This document shows positions 1 to 39,074 of a stretch of 64,000 nt of DNA, one piece after another (position 1 is the stretch's first letter; each line of letters starts with the position of its first letter). Under the pieces are notes generated by a model, which was given only the letters and a program-made list of their open reading frames with translations, searched no databases and was not told where the DNA came from. The stretch is from Montifringilla adamsi (taxonomy: Eukaryota > Chordata > Aves > Passeriformes > Passeridae), in assembly GCA_017590115.1 (NCBI GenBank), contig JAGGNK010006560.1:372001-436000 (forward strand), read 5' to 3'. Position numbers and translations under genes: made by a program.

Positions 1-1133
1 AACAGCATGGTCCTAGGTTAGGAATTGGTGTCCACAGAATTTTGGGAGATCCCTTCTTCCTAAACACATTGTGGGAGACTGCAGAGCAGAAGAGTTACAG
101 GCGCTAGAGCATGTTTCCTGTTCTAGGATTCACTTGTACTGCTTGACGTGGGGCAGGAAGACTTTATAGCACAAAGGTGGAGAGCCCAATCAGTCACGCC
201 TAACTAAGAGCTGCGTCTAATCCTTCAATGAAGACTAGCGAGAAAGCATTTTCCTTGCTGTTGTTAAAGCTCAGTGTCACCAAGGAGTGCTGCTTGTACA
301 GGAAGAAAGGAAAAAAGGATGTTGGCTGGTATGTAAGACCAATGCTCAGCAATTTCCCTGTCACATCAGCTTGGGTTCACAGCTCTGGAGTTTTTGAAGG
401 CATCTCACATTGCACCTCTTGAAGAATCCTAAAGGAAGGGTGGGGGCCAGGCCCACATCCCTGTCCTGTGAGAGAACTGTGGTCACACCTGACCAGGTAT
501 GGAGATCCTGCTGTAGTTGCATCTCCCACTTCTGTGGGCTGAAGCCAGTTGTCTCTGCTGTCAGTGTTGCACATGCCCACAGCCAAGCTGCACCAGTTCT
601 GGAGTCCAGTTCTCCAAAGCGCCCAAGTGACTGGGAGGTGTCTTGGTATTCCTTGTTCAATGGCTTTGGACAGGGGTTTCCTACGAAGTGGTGTGCAGTG
701 TTTGAAGACAGGTGTATATTTTACCCAAAAAGCAGTGTGTGGATACCTACCTCTCTGTGGCATCTTTGCCCTTGGATGTGTTGTGCTAGTTCTGGAATGA
801 TACTGAGGTAGACACATTTGTAAAGTCAATATGCTTCTGGGAGTTTGCTGCAGGATGTGACCTAGTTGTCCTAACTGCTGGTCACAGGTGGCACTTTTCA
901 CATCATCTTACAGCCATGACATAAAGCTATTTAGCTTAAATCTTGTTTTCTGCCCTGACAGGCAACTGTGTTTCCGCTCCTTCCTGGTTGATGCATCTTC
1001 TCAGAGAAATTTTCATCATTGCAAGGGTTAGTCAGAGGACGTGGGTGGAGTTTTTTAAAATTGCTGAGACGGCTTATACATGCCATCATGACATCTTTTA
1101 CTTGCTCAGGCTCTTTGATACTCTCTTTTGCAG

Positions 1134-1184
1134 ATAGTACTGGTGCCCTCCAGTACGCATCTGAGGGGACAAAATACCTGGAAG
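1134..1184 (+). other. Exon-like segment, possibly 5' noncoding exon of FRMD1
   Basis: A good pyrimidine tract and acceptor (tactctcttttgcag) is followed 51 bases later by a good donor (GAAG|GTGAGG). One frame is open (STGALQYASEGTKYLE). It could be a leader exon of FRMD1 or an exon of an upstream gene. No homology was recognised. Confidence 0.2.
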
Positions 1185-2634
1185 GTGAGGGGGGTTTTCA
1201 GTTCTACGACTGTGTTTCATCATGAGTACAAGGCAGCCCATGTGCCAAAGGCAGATTTCTTTCCAGGCAGTTGTCTGTCTGTCTTGCTGCAGGACTGCCT
1301 TGATTAAAGCTGCTTAAACTGTTTGTGAAACTGCAGCCTAAGAGTATAGTGTTCTTAGAAGCCTTAGAAGAGATCTGTGGATGATGTCTGGAAAATATTA
1401 AGAAGAGTCTTAATGTTTCTGGACAATTTTTGATGAGAGGCTGTAGGGCCACTCTGGTAAGGTTTATCAGGAAGATGCTTGGTGCTCGTTCGCTATCAGC
1501 TCTAGAAAAGCAGATGTTTTACTGTAATAAACCTTAAAAAGCATATTTCCATGTGTTTGTGAGAGAAGCACAGAATTACCTGTGCTTTTTTTCTTGATAG
1601 ATAAGAATTTTGTTCTGCTTTACTACTCTGAGTTGGTAAGTTATGGCTCATTCATCTATTCCCATTATCCCCTTGAGATGTGGTTGTAGCTGTACCTAGA
1701 GGCTAAAATGAGAATTAGGACCCAGTTTGCTGTGGTGTTATGAACTAGTGTGTAAAATACAGTGGTTCATTACAAGAACCCACATGCTGTCTGGATGAGA
1801 CCTTCTCCCAGACAGGCTGGCAGTGGCACGGCCCCAAATTCAGTGGTGGCAGGACATCCTTGTGTCATTGGGTGTATGGTGGGGTGTGAGGTGTTTCAGT
1901 GAGCCATCCTGCTGATCCCTGAAGCAAATGGCTCCTTCCTTCTCATTCAACTCTCCCTCCCGTGGGGGGCTCTGCTGCTCTTTTCTGCCTTGCTGGAGCA
2001 AGCCTCATCCATTCCTGTTTTGATCCAGCAAGTGCTGAGGTTCTGGCCCTGTGCTGGGAGGCAACTTGAGGGTCTGTGGAGAGAGGAGGGGAAGATTTAA
2101 TTGAGGTTTTATGACCATGTTTGAGGTGCTTAGTGAGAGAAGGCTTGAAGTTAATGACAAGCATGTTTTCCAAAGATCCTCTGCATGTGTGTTTAGGTAA
2201 AATAAACAATGCTAAATAAGCTGTGCCACCACTCTGAGCACTAATAAGCCTCCTGTCTCATACCAGAAAAATACAAATAAATAGTGCCTTTGACTGTTTT
2301 AATTGATAGACTTGCTGGGCCTTTGACCAAGCAATTGCATCTCAAAATGCACTTCTTCAGGAGCTAAAACATGAAGTGATGTTAGTTATAAAAAAGCAAC
2401 ACAACAAAAACAAACAACCTGTAGGGTGTCCCTGATGATTGACTTCAGCTTTTATTAATTCATCTGCAGTGCATTTGCTGGAGCTTTTATGGTTTAATTG
2501 AGGTTAAGAGGTTGGAATCTGTGGTAAACAAAGGAATGGCATATGGGCAGTCTGAAATTGTGTATGTTTAAGAAAGAGCATTCCTTCTGGTCACTTGTTT
2601 GCATTGGGCAGTTATTCCTGACTCACAACTTCTT

Positions 2635-2650
2635 AAAAAAAAAAAAAAAA
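2635..2650. repeat. Poly-A run (16)
   Basis: This is a homopolymer of 16 A in the region upstream of FRMD1. No target-site duplication or retroposon body was recognised beside it. Confidence 0.95.
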
Positions 2651-5136
2651 GTAAAGGTGTAAACATGCATTGCTAGCAAGTTAATGATTCATTATGTTTT
2701 ATCACATCCTAACATTCCTCTAAAGAAGAGAAGGTTGAGCTGGGCTTGTGTTTGACCTCCCCCTTCAGACGAAGGATGTTTTTTCTTTAACCCCTTACCT
2801 GTTGTGAGAGGGTCCAGAAGCTCTTTTTTTTTTTAATCATAAGAAGGAAAACACTTTCTCTTCTGCCTTTCTCACTTCCCTGTTCTGCGGATCCACAGCT
2901 GTTCTCTTAAAAATTCAAATGGAAAAAACAGGTGTGGGAAAAAACTGTCAAAAATCTTTTTATTACAGAGGCTGTGGGGAACTGAGAGTCAGTTTCTTCA
3001 GATGTCCAAAGGAATCTGTGTGCATGTGTTTGTGTTTTATGGTAACTTTTTTGTCCTACTTTCAGTTCTGAGTTGCATGAATGTCTTTACTGGCTGTGAT
3101 GTTTCCTTGTGAGAGGGAACATGTACTGGCCAGTGCAGCCATTTGACAATTAAGATAAGCTCATACTTGAGGTCTTTATGCTGTTGATAAAGTTGATGGC
3201 ATGAATTACATCAGCTGGCCATAATAGTGGTGACCTGTTGCCCTCAAGTCATTCTGTAGACATCTGTAATTTATATACAGCTGTTAATAGTGTGTAGTCC
3301 AGACCCTGAGAGAGCATGTGAGTATAATTATTTCAATGAGAGAAGATAAATCAGAATTTTCCTCTTAATATTTCAGTTAATAGCAGCTTTCACGTGTCCC
3401 ATAAGGTCAAATGTCTTTTTCTCACTTGCTTTAGTTTAGAGCAGTATTTTAAAAACTCCTACGTCTTGTTAAACGAAATACTTGTTTTGAAAAAATACTT
3501 TAACTCCCTTGTCTGCATTTTTTGGTGTACTTCTGTCTTATAAGGAATGCTCTACATAGCTTGAATCAAAAATTGCTTTGTTAAGAAGCATTGTATATGC
3601 TGGCTCAGGGAAGGCAGTGCATGGAACAGCTTCTGTATTTGTAAGAGAACACTCCTGGATCTATTCTGTATTTGCTTTAAAAATAATTTTTAAAAAATTG
3701 ATGTGTGAGTACAGTTGAAAGAGATATAAATCCAAGTTCTATTTGCTGTATTCTACATTATTGTTTGCTTTTCCCATCTCCCACTCATGAATTTGATTCT
3801 GCCACAATTTTCTCATGAACCAGGACAAACATGATTTTTGAACTTATTTGTCGTGCACAGGCACACAAGTACATGCATATATGTGTATGTGTGTTAGCAT
3901 AACATGGCTTGCTTCCCTGCTGCTTGTGATCCCTCATGTTTTATGTGTTGTGGAGGGTGAAGGAAAAGCCTATGGCTCCCTTCACAGCCTGTCCCCTGAA
4001 GGTGGGCTGGGCTGGGCTGTGGGTAGTGGGAGAGGGTGGCACTGCCAGAACCAGTGCATCGGGCTGCCCGTGCTAGGGTCTGCACCTGTCCCCGGGTGTA
4101 TGGGGGACTTTGGGGACAGGCAACACCTTTGTTGCTGTGCTGCAGGTGAGTGCTCTGGTGTTGCTGGTGGAAGGGGGTCACCCCCTTTGTTCGGGGCAGT
4201 TGGGGGTTGACTTACATCAAAACTTGTATGGGGATGGAGTGGATCCCGTGGTTGGTATCTTGCTGGTTTAGGTCTCTGCTGGCATTGATACCTCACCCAC
4301 CCTCAAGGAGCCTCTCCCCTTCCTGATGGATTCATCAGGTGCCACAGGATACTTCCTGAGAGGAATGCGGAGAGCATTGGAGAGGAGAGGGCTATACATA
4401 AAATGGTACAAGTTGCTGAGGAAACTGTCTAACCTAGCTGTAAAGTCAAGATGATGTTGTCTACTGTGCATTTGACTGCAAAGAAAACTTCTGTCTCTTA
4501 TTTCTGTTAATAGCTATCTGAACTTCATCTGTAGGATGCTTGTGCAGCCTGTGCTCAGTGCTTGAGAGGAGGGCAATTCTTACCTGACAAAAGGTGTTAT
4601 ACAGTGGCTCAGTCTTTTGAGTTTGTGTTCCATCTCCTCCTTTGAGTTGAGGTGTAGAGGATTTCAGGCAGTGGTTTCCCAGGGAGTAGGGAAGAAGTGA
4701 GGGGGAGGACAGCACAGATGAACTCCTCTGCACTGACATGTGCCTGTTGACAGCCCATTGAAATCTCTGCTTTGGGAGTGAGCAAGGTGCCTGGCTGAAG
4801 GATGGGGCACTCTCCCATGTCAAGGGTTTTCTCAGGCAATGGCCCAAGGTACCACCTGCGTTATCGCTTGTACGAGTTTGGAAACCTTGAGTCTGGTTTG
4901 TTATTCCAGGGAGACTTCATTGCTTTATGGCACTCTCATGGGACTTTCAAGCTGTTTAAAAGGTTGATGCTGCCTGGTTTGTGCTGTGATGCTGGTGGAA
5001 ACATTGACTGGCCCTGGAAAATGGATGACTGTTGGGAATGGTTTTGTTTTTAAACATCTCATCACATGCATGCTGTGATCTGCTCCCAGTGCCAACAGAA
5101 GCACGGCACTGATGCTCTCACCTTTTCTACAGGTAC

Positions 5137-5156
5137 ATGGGATGAAGGGAGCCTGA
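5137..5156 (+). promoter_or_regulatory. Two overlapping upstream ORFs in the FRMD1 5' UTR
   Basis: If the exon begins at 5133, its leader holds two short upstream ORFs: ATG GGA TGA at 5137-5145 and ATG AAG GGA GCC TGA at 5142-5156. The second is in the same frame as the main start at 5202. Short upstream ORFs can lower translation of the main ORF; whether these do is inference. Confidence 0.45.
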
Positions 5157-5201
5157 CACCTGTCTGGAGAGGAGACCCCAGCCCCTGTGGAGCTGCCCAC
5201 C

Positions 5202-32898
<27,697 letters not shown>

Positions 32899-33515
32899 TG
32901 AGATTGGAGCTCTTCCATACCAGGAAACAGCTCATCATGGCAATATATACCTCATTAACATCTCTCTTGCAGGAGATGGTGAGCGGCTTCGTTATTCAGT
33001 TCTGTATCAGTAAGTGGCATCGCTTCTGCAGACCTGGCTACAGGGCAAATCATCTGGAGTGTAGCACTTAACACTGGCATTGGTAGTGTCTGTCTGAGCA
33101 GAAAGTGAAAGTAGCCTGCACCTTTGGCAGGGACACAACAAGCACAAAAACCAAAAAACAGTGGACCAAAACTAACACTGAGCTAGTAAAGCAAACTTTC
33201 TCTAAATGGATTAATCAGAAATCTAAAGTTTGTCATGTTCTTGCCTTTCTCTTGTGGTCCATGTTTCTTAATTTTAGTGTACAGATAGTTTGTCTTCAGT
33301 TTGTGCTGCTGCAACATTGCTAACAGCTGTCAGGCCAGGATATACCCTTAGCACATTTGGAGGGCTGTGTATGGAAGTGTCTGGCCTGTTTCAGTTGAAT
33401 GAACACAAATTGCTTATTCACTGTGCTGGGAGCAAGACCTGCTCTGCCAGGAGTTTCTTCTTCTTTTGTTGTTGCTATTTTGTTGTAAGCATCCAGCCAA
33501 ATACAATATGTGGTC

Positions 33516-33534
33516 TTTTTTTTTTTTTTTTTTT
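33516..33534. repeat. Poly-T run (19)
   Basis: This is a 19-base T homopolymer in the FRMD1 3' UTR. Confidence 0.95.
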
Positions 33535-33775
33535 CTTTATTGCAACAAATGGAACTGACTGTCAGCTGTCTACTACTGCTGTGATGCAGATTGGCATTAT
33601 ATCCTTGGAGATAGGAAGGAAGTAAAGCAAATTACTTGGCTGCTTCTGAGAGTACAAAGGGCAAGAGCATTAATTGACAGGCTTTTGAAGAGAGGAGTGT
33701 GACTGGAGAATTTGTCCAGGCATGATCACCCCTTACTTTGATTCATACTTTAATGCTGTTCTTTTATTTGTTTTT

Positions 33776-33781
33776 AATAAA
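33776..33781 (+). terminator. Possible proximal poly(A) signal of FRMD1
   Basis: An AATAAA hexamer lies about 880 nt after the stop codon. A T-rich stretch follows within 30 nt. Use of this site is inferred. Confidence 0.4.
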
Positions 33782-35742
33782 TCTGTTCCTTAGATTTTTT
33801 CCCTCTGCATAGAAGGCAAGTAAGGACTGGAGAAAGTCACTCTGTCCTTGCAAAGTGACTGTGTCCTACTTAGTCATGGATAGGTCATGCAAATATGTGT
33901 GTGTGGTGCTGCAGGGCTGATGATGGTACAGGTGTAGGGTGTTTGTGTGCCAGACCGAGGGTACTTGTTTTGGTGATCTTGAGAGTGGTGGATCTGGCTG
34001 TGCTGGCTCTCACTAGGGAAATAATCATAATTATGCCGTTTGATTCAAGCATTTGGTGTTGAAAACATCCTGCTACCTTGTTACATGCAAATAAATGTGT
34101 TTGGTTTCCTCCCCTCATCAATTCCCAGCATTGTGAAGCTTGTACTTGAAGGCCCAGCTTTGTGCCCAGCTTTTGACAGCCATCTAGGTGTGTTCTGGCA
34201 AACTCTAGAAGGAAAGAAATACTGGCTGGGGAAGTGTGTGTTGTGCAGTGTTGATCATCAAAAGCTGAAGATAGCCTAATTCAGGAAAGGAAGGAAGCCA
34301 GACTATGACAAGGAAGGTTTGAGCTGCTGCTTTGATGGTGGGCACGCAAGCTCAGTAGTTGTCTGGTAAATTGCATTCCCATAAGTCATTAAAGTAGCAA
34401 ATCCTTGAAGTCCATTGTCTTGCTACTTCTGTGTGAATGCCATGTAGAGACAGACCCAAGCTGCGTGCACTGTAGCCATGACTTAATGGACTGTTCCCTC
34501 TTTGATCACACTGTTCTTTCTTGTTGTAATGACCAAATAGGAGGTGTGTGTTCACTGTAGCCTCTTATTCTTTGTTCCAAACAAAGCCAAAATGCCTTTG
34601 CAAAGTATTCGAGGTATGTTTACTGCATCCAAAATAAATTCTTCTAAATGGAAATAAATGGGTAAAGGAAATCTGGTTGGCTGCTCTTAAACAGTCCAGT
34701 CAAGCCTCTCTCTGTCAGTCACTCACTGATACCTGGGTCCTGGTTGGCCATAAGCCACGGGAGGTGGACATGGCCAGGATCCAGGAAGGCCAGTGGCTAT
34801 ACAAAAGGAAACAGCCTTGCAGCAATGCAGGAGCCTTGCTCTTGCAGGCACCACGGAGTTGGAGGGATGGCTCTTACTGCTACAGTGCCTGTCCATAAAA
34901 AACGTGAGGGGGAGGTCTGGAGTGAGGCCGCCACTAACCTGTTGCTCTCCTACCCATGCAGATGCACAGTTACTTGTGGTTCTGGGAATGGTTGTTAACA
35001 GGAAAAAAAAGGTCAAAATTCAGTGGGTATAGTTGTTTGGAAAAGGGTCATAAAATGCATGTGCACCATGTGCACACTTCTCTCAAAGACAATCACATCC
35101 TTATCTGCGTCAGCCTAACCACATCACAGAAGTGTTTATTGCCACCAGGCAGCTCACAGTTCTGGTTTTGCAGTTAGTAGGCATCCAGAGGATTTGGCAG
35201 TGCTGTAATCCTGCTGCCGCTGGTTACAAAACGCACCAATGACTGAAAACAGCATAACTGACTCTTGCATTTAATCCACTGCCTTGTACATTCCTGAGGA
35301 GTTCTTGTATTTATTCATAGCTGGTAGGGAAGGCAAATTCTACAGGTCTTACCATCTTCTCTCTGTCATCTGTGCAGCTCCCTCCAGTACTGTAAGTGAC
35401 ATATGCATATGAAGGGGAGACCAGACACTTTGTGTATAGACTGAGAATGAATCAATATCTTACAAGCACTGTGAATATCTATTACGCAACTTTTGTATTC
35501 GTATTAAAAAAAACAACAAACACCTGTTTCTGCTAGTAATACGTTTATTTTGTTGTTTGGATTTAGAAGATCTCTTATTTTTGAGTTTGATAGTTTGGTA
35601 GACATTAGCATGTAAGCATTTATCAGCTGATGTTAGAAACTAGCTGCCAATATTTGTACATATTTGTAAAATACTTGTGTTATAATCACTCTATTTTAAT
35701 GGTAAAAGTTTCTCCTTTCCATGAAAGGATTTTCTTGTTTAA

Positions 35743-35748
35743 AATAAA
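35743..35748 (+). terminator. Distal poly(A) signal 1 of FRMD1
   Basis: This AATAAA is in a strongly AT-rich tract, 32 nt before a second AATAAA. The pair is the best candidate for the end of the transcript. Confidence 0.5.
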
Positions 35749-35774
35749 GCATAAATAATTATATATACACCTGC

Positions 35775-35780
35775 AATAAA
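35775..35780 (+). terminator. Distal poly(A) signal 2 of FRMD1
   Basis: An AATAAA hexamer (ctgcAATAAAgta) is followed about 25 nt later by a GT-rich segment (gtgtagctgtttttgtgtcc). That is the usual layout of a vertebrate cleavage site. Confidence 0.55.
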
Positions 35781-35800
35781 GTATGGCTAGAAAAAAGGTA

Positions 35801-37049
35801 ACTGTGTAGCTGTTTTTGTGTCCAAGGAGGACTATCTTCCATTTAAGATGGGTTGTAGAAATTAATTTGCTGCCAGACTAATCCATATGAGCTCAGCTTG
35901 TGATGACAAACCCAGAGGCACTGCAGTCACTGGAACAACTCCTGTTCCTCCTTACTGTTCTCAGTAGCACAATGCCGAAGTGCCTTTGTCAGATATTAAG
36001 AACAGAGCTGAGCGGGCTGGAGTCAGCAGGACACTCAAGGGGTCTGAATCTGACTGAAGAGACAAGTTAAGCTGCTCCTAGTGGTTAGTCAAGAAAACCA
36101 AGCATGTGAACTCCCAAGGAGGTAGAGAGATTCTGTCAGCATCCTCCGGGGGCTGCATCCAAGGACTGCCAGCCCACAGGATGCAAAGTGCTGCTGAAGA
36201 GCACTCCACCAAAGTCACCTAACCTGCTGGCCTGGAGACTGGCATGGATAAAGGAAAGGTTTCTTTTCTTGGGTCATAAATCTATGAAGGAGTGCTGCAG
36301 GACTATCTGGATCTCTTCTTGAAGAAGCCGGCTCACTGGGAGCCTCTTAATTTTTTTTTCCTTTTCTCTATAAGAAATTTACTTTTTATGTACTTTGATA
36401 TTGTACTGTTTCCCCTATTCTTAAGATTTCCTTTCTTGTACTTTATATTTTGTTTCCAGTATACAAATTTTCAAGGACTTCAGAAACTCGTCCAACTTTG
36501 GCTTGGGGATGCTGGGAGTGGGTGATTTGATTACATGGAACTTTGTATGGAGATAAAACTAAGTAATAGATTGACATTAGGTCACCCAAATTTGAAGGAC
36601 GTGGTCACTGCTCTTTGTTTCATTGTTTGGCAAGTAATAGCACTTTCTTGCCCTCTAGGGTGGACAGCTGCTGACCAGCACATATAGAATGTGTCTGTCT
36701 CAGAATATGGGGCTTCTCGTGGTACCAGCAAATCCTGTGTGGGTTCAGTAAAGTGCTGCAGTGTGGGATGGGGACAATGTGGTTACTGCACTGGATCTGT
36801 TTTGAGGCATGCCAGCTGTGGGAGCTGCATGGAGGTAAGGCCTGAAGGTGTGTGCTAAAGCTGATGGGTAAAACAACCCAGGTGTTTTGGGTGAGGTGAG
36901 AGCAGTTCTTCAATGGATTTCTTGGCGGCAAATTCTGAGACACTGAAGGCTGACACTGTATTTTAGGAGTGAACATTTTTGAGCAGGAACTGGTCCTAAA
37001 GCCTCTCACTGGAAAGCTGTAGCTCCTTGACCCCTAGCAAGGTGGTTCT
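35801..37049. other. Intergenic DNA between FRMD1 and the CpG island
   Basis: There is no supported gene. ORFs on both strands are short and lack motifs. The composition shifts from AT-rich (36340-36470) to GC-richer toward the island. Confidence 0.55.
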
Positions 37050-37700
37050 TTTGTCTGGGTCGGGTGGCTCCTAGTTACTTTGCCCAGGCTTCTCGTGGCA
37101 GCTCTATTCCCTCACCCCTACGCTCGTCTGCTCTGCCTCATGGAGCCCCTGCTATGACGCCTCCCCTTTCTTGGAGCGTATTCCCTAGCTCGTGGTGCTC
37201 AAGGCCTGGCTCCTGCCTTCATGTCTCTCCTGCCCACCAGTTGTGGCGTGGAGAGGAGGAAGGGACCCATCGTGTCTCCTGGCGATTCTGCCCAGCCCGT
37301 GACGACAGCGGCACGCCATGGTGCACCAAGGGCCAGCGCGGCTGCCGCCGGGCCCGGGTGTGCGGCAGGGCCCGGCCGGGCCGCGCGGGGGCGCCCGAGG
37401 AGCGCGGCGGGGCCGGGGCTGGGGCCGGGGCCGGGGCCGGGGACGCCGGGCAGGCCGGGGCCAGCAGCTGGCCGGGCAAGTGTGCCGATTCACCTCGGGC
37501 AGCTTCTGTCAGCATTCTGCGGGGTCTAGGCTGACTGTCGCCCGTGGGACGGGGCAGCCCGGGGTGATCGGTACTTGAGTGAGCAGAGCCCAAAGCCAGC
37601 GGTGGCCGTTGGGTCCTCCCTGAATGCCGCACAAAAGCCCTATGGAGCAGTTCCAGGTCTCGGGGGTCCAGCTCCTGTGGGGAGGGATGTGTACCCAAAC
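37050..37700. promoter_or_regulatory. CpG island without an assigned gene
   Basis: CpG dinucleotides and GC content rise sharply here, peaking at about 37290-37480, while the rest of the window is CpG-poor. The island is about 1.3 kb past the FRMD1 poly(A) signals and 12 kb past the 3' end of KIF25, so it is not the promoter of either gene as modelled. Candidate explanations are a promoter for an unannotated or noncoding transcript, or an enhancer-like orphan island. An ATG at 37318 in a strong context (cgccATGg) opens an 86-codon Arg/Gly-rich frame, but such frames arise easily in GC-rich DNA. Confidence 0.65.
37409..37444 (+). repeat. GGGGCC hexanucleotide array (about six units)
   Basis: Six hexamers run in tandem: GGGGCC, GGGGCT, three GGGGCC, then GGGGAC. 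The plus-strand frames give Gly-Ala, Gly-Arg or Gly-Pro type dipeptides. Runs of four G suggest G-quadruplex potential on the plus strand. Confidence 0.9.
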
Positions 37701-37742
37701 TGCACTGGGGAGAAAGTTGATGCTCTTCAGCCTCTGGTCACC

Positions 37743-37772
37743 CTTGACCCGGGATAATTTAGCCGGGTCAAG
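37743..37772. repeat. Perfect 10-bp inverted repeat
   Basis: The arms CTTGACCCGG and CCGGGTCAAG are separated by 10 bases. A gataatt motif occurs in the loop and again just after the right arm. It lies on the downstream edge of the CpG island. Confidence 0.75.
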
Positions 37773-38940
37773 ATAATTGAATCGCTGATACAAGTTCAGA
37801 ACCTTCCCTCCTTCTGACAAGTTCTATTAAGAAAGGCAGACAGGTTTAATGGGATGGGAAGTCCAAGGGGCCTGGGCAGCTGGACCCTGAGATGCTGTAG
37901 CTGGGACATCATGGAGGTGTGTGTGTGCTGAGCCAGTTCTGCGCCTTCTGTGTCACGCACGGGCCATGGCTGGAGGCAGGATGGGTGTGAGGGAGCCCCA
38001 AACACCACTCAGTGAAGTAGCTTTTCTTTCAGACTTGGAGCGAGCTTCCTTTCTGCAGAACCTCTGCAGTGTCAGAGCAGCACCACTGGGTATTTCCCTT
38101 AGGTGCACCCAGGAAATCAGATGTACTGAATTTTTAATTCAATACTGAATTTTTAATGACATTTGAGTGCCATTGCACTTGCCCACCATCCAACTCCAGA
38201 TCCATGGCCCCCCTGGGTAGCTGAATATCAGGGTTGGGCTGCTGTCTGTTCACAGCTGGGCCCTTCTGCCCTTGCCTTCAGGCCATTTGGAGCAGGGGCA
38301 GCTGGCATGGTGGCTGAGCCCAGAGCTTGGCAAGACAGAGCACAGGTGCTGCTTGCACAACACCCTCCTGGCATGGCACACTCTGTGGTAGCTCTGACTG
38401 GTGCAGGGCTTCAGAAAGAGTGGATCACAGGAGAGGGTGAGTATGGTGTTAGCAAGAATGCCTTTGAACAGCAGGGATGGGCTGGAGGGAGCAAGGAGAT
38501 GATGGAGAAATGTACAGAAAGGGTCTTGTTTCACTTCTCTCATCCAAACAGCATTTTATAAAGTAAACCCAGCTCAAAGTAGGTCCTGTCCTTCCTTTGC
38601 TGGCACTGAAGCTCATTTTTTTTGGAGGCACACCCCAGCCTATGGCCTTGCTGTATTTTCATGCTGCCAGTCAGCCAGGTACTGGCTGTATCTGGCCTTC
38701 TGAACCCTGAGTTTGTCTCTGCAAGCAGGAGATTGTAGTTGTTAGACTAAGATCCAGGTAGCATGCCCTGCATGGGAAGTCTGTTGTTCTACTGCAGAGA
38801 TGTAATTATGAAAAATCATATTTATCCTTTCTGGCAGACTGCAGGGGCAGCTGAGTATGAGTTATTGAAGAGCGTAGCTGTGGCATTCTAAAATTCTGTT
38901 TTGTTTTTACTCCTGGAAATATAAACATCACATTTTTATT

Positions 38941-39074
38941 TTAAATCTCATAAATACATTTATACCAATCTTTGTTTTTCTTTCTCCAATCAATGCGGTT
39001 CTCATATGCAATGAGATAATTGGATATGGCATATGCTGCTTTCCAATCTGCAGCCTTAGGTCTCAAGCCACCAC
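38941..39074 (-). other. Candidate terminal exon, unidentified
   Basis: On the minus strand an acceptor (gtattttccag) leads into an open frame, RPKAADWKAAYAISNYLIAY, then ENRIDWRKKNKDWYKCIYEI and TAA. AATAAA follows the stop directly (plus strand 38935-38940). The composition, rich in Trp, Tyr and Lys and poor in Ser, looks unlike most chance frames here. No family is recognised and no partner exon was found, so it may still be chance. Confidence 0.2.

Larger units (their letters stand above)
1..5132. other. Upstream region of FRMD1; no supported gene
   Basis: Only short ORFs lacking family motifs are seen. The expected 5' neighbour by human synteny (DACT2) is not recognised here. There is no CpG island at the 5' end of FRMD1, so its promoter is either upstream of the window or CpG-poor. 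A 16-base A run is at 2635-2650 and a short gggct repeat is near 4005. One exon-like segment (1134-1184) is noted separately. Confidence 0.6.
32899..35800 (+). other. FRMD1: FRMD1 3' UTR (approximate end)
   Basis: No further coding signal follows the stop. The stretch is AT-rich and holds several T- and A-rich runs and ATTTA-like motifs. It probably ends after the poly(A) signals at 35743 and 35775, for a UTR of about 2.9 kb. A shorter form ending after the signal at 33776 is possible. The exact end is inferred. Confidence 0.55.

Noticed and set aside
37064..37820. Long overlapping ORFs on both strands in the CpG island
   Set aside because: GC-rich DNA lacks stop codons in several frames at once. 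The peptides are low-complexity Gly/Ala/Pro/Arg and match no family.
38163..38561. 132-codon plus-strand ORF
   Set aside because: No domain, no splice context and no conservation information; it looks like a chance frame in moderately GC-rich DNA.
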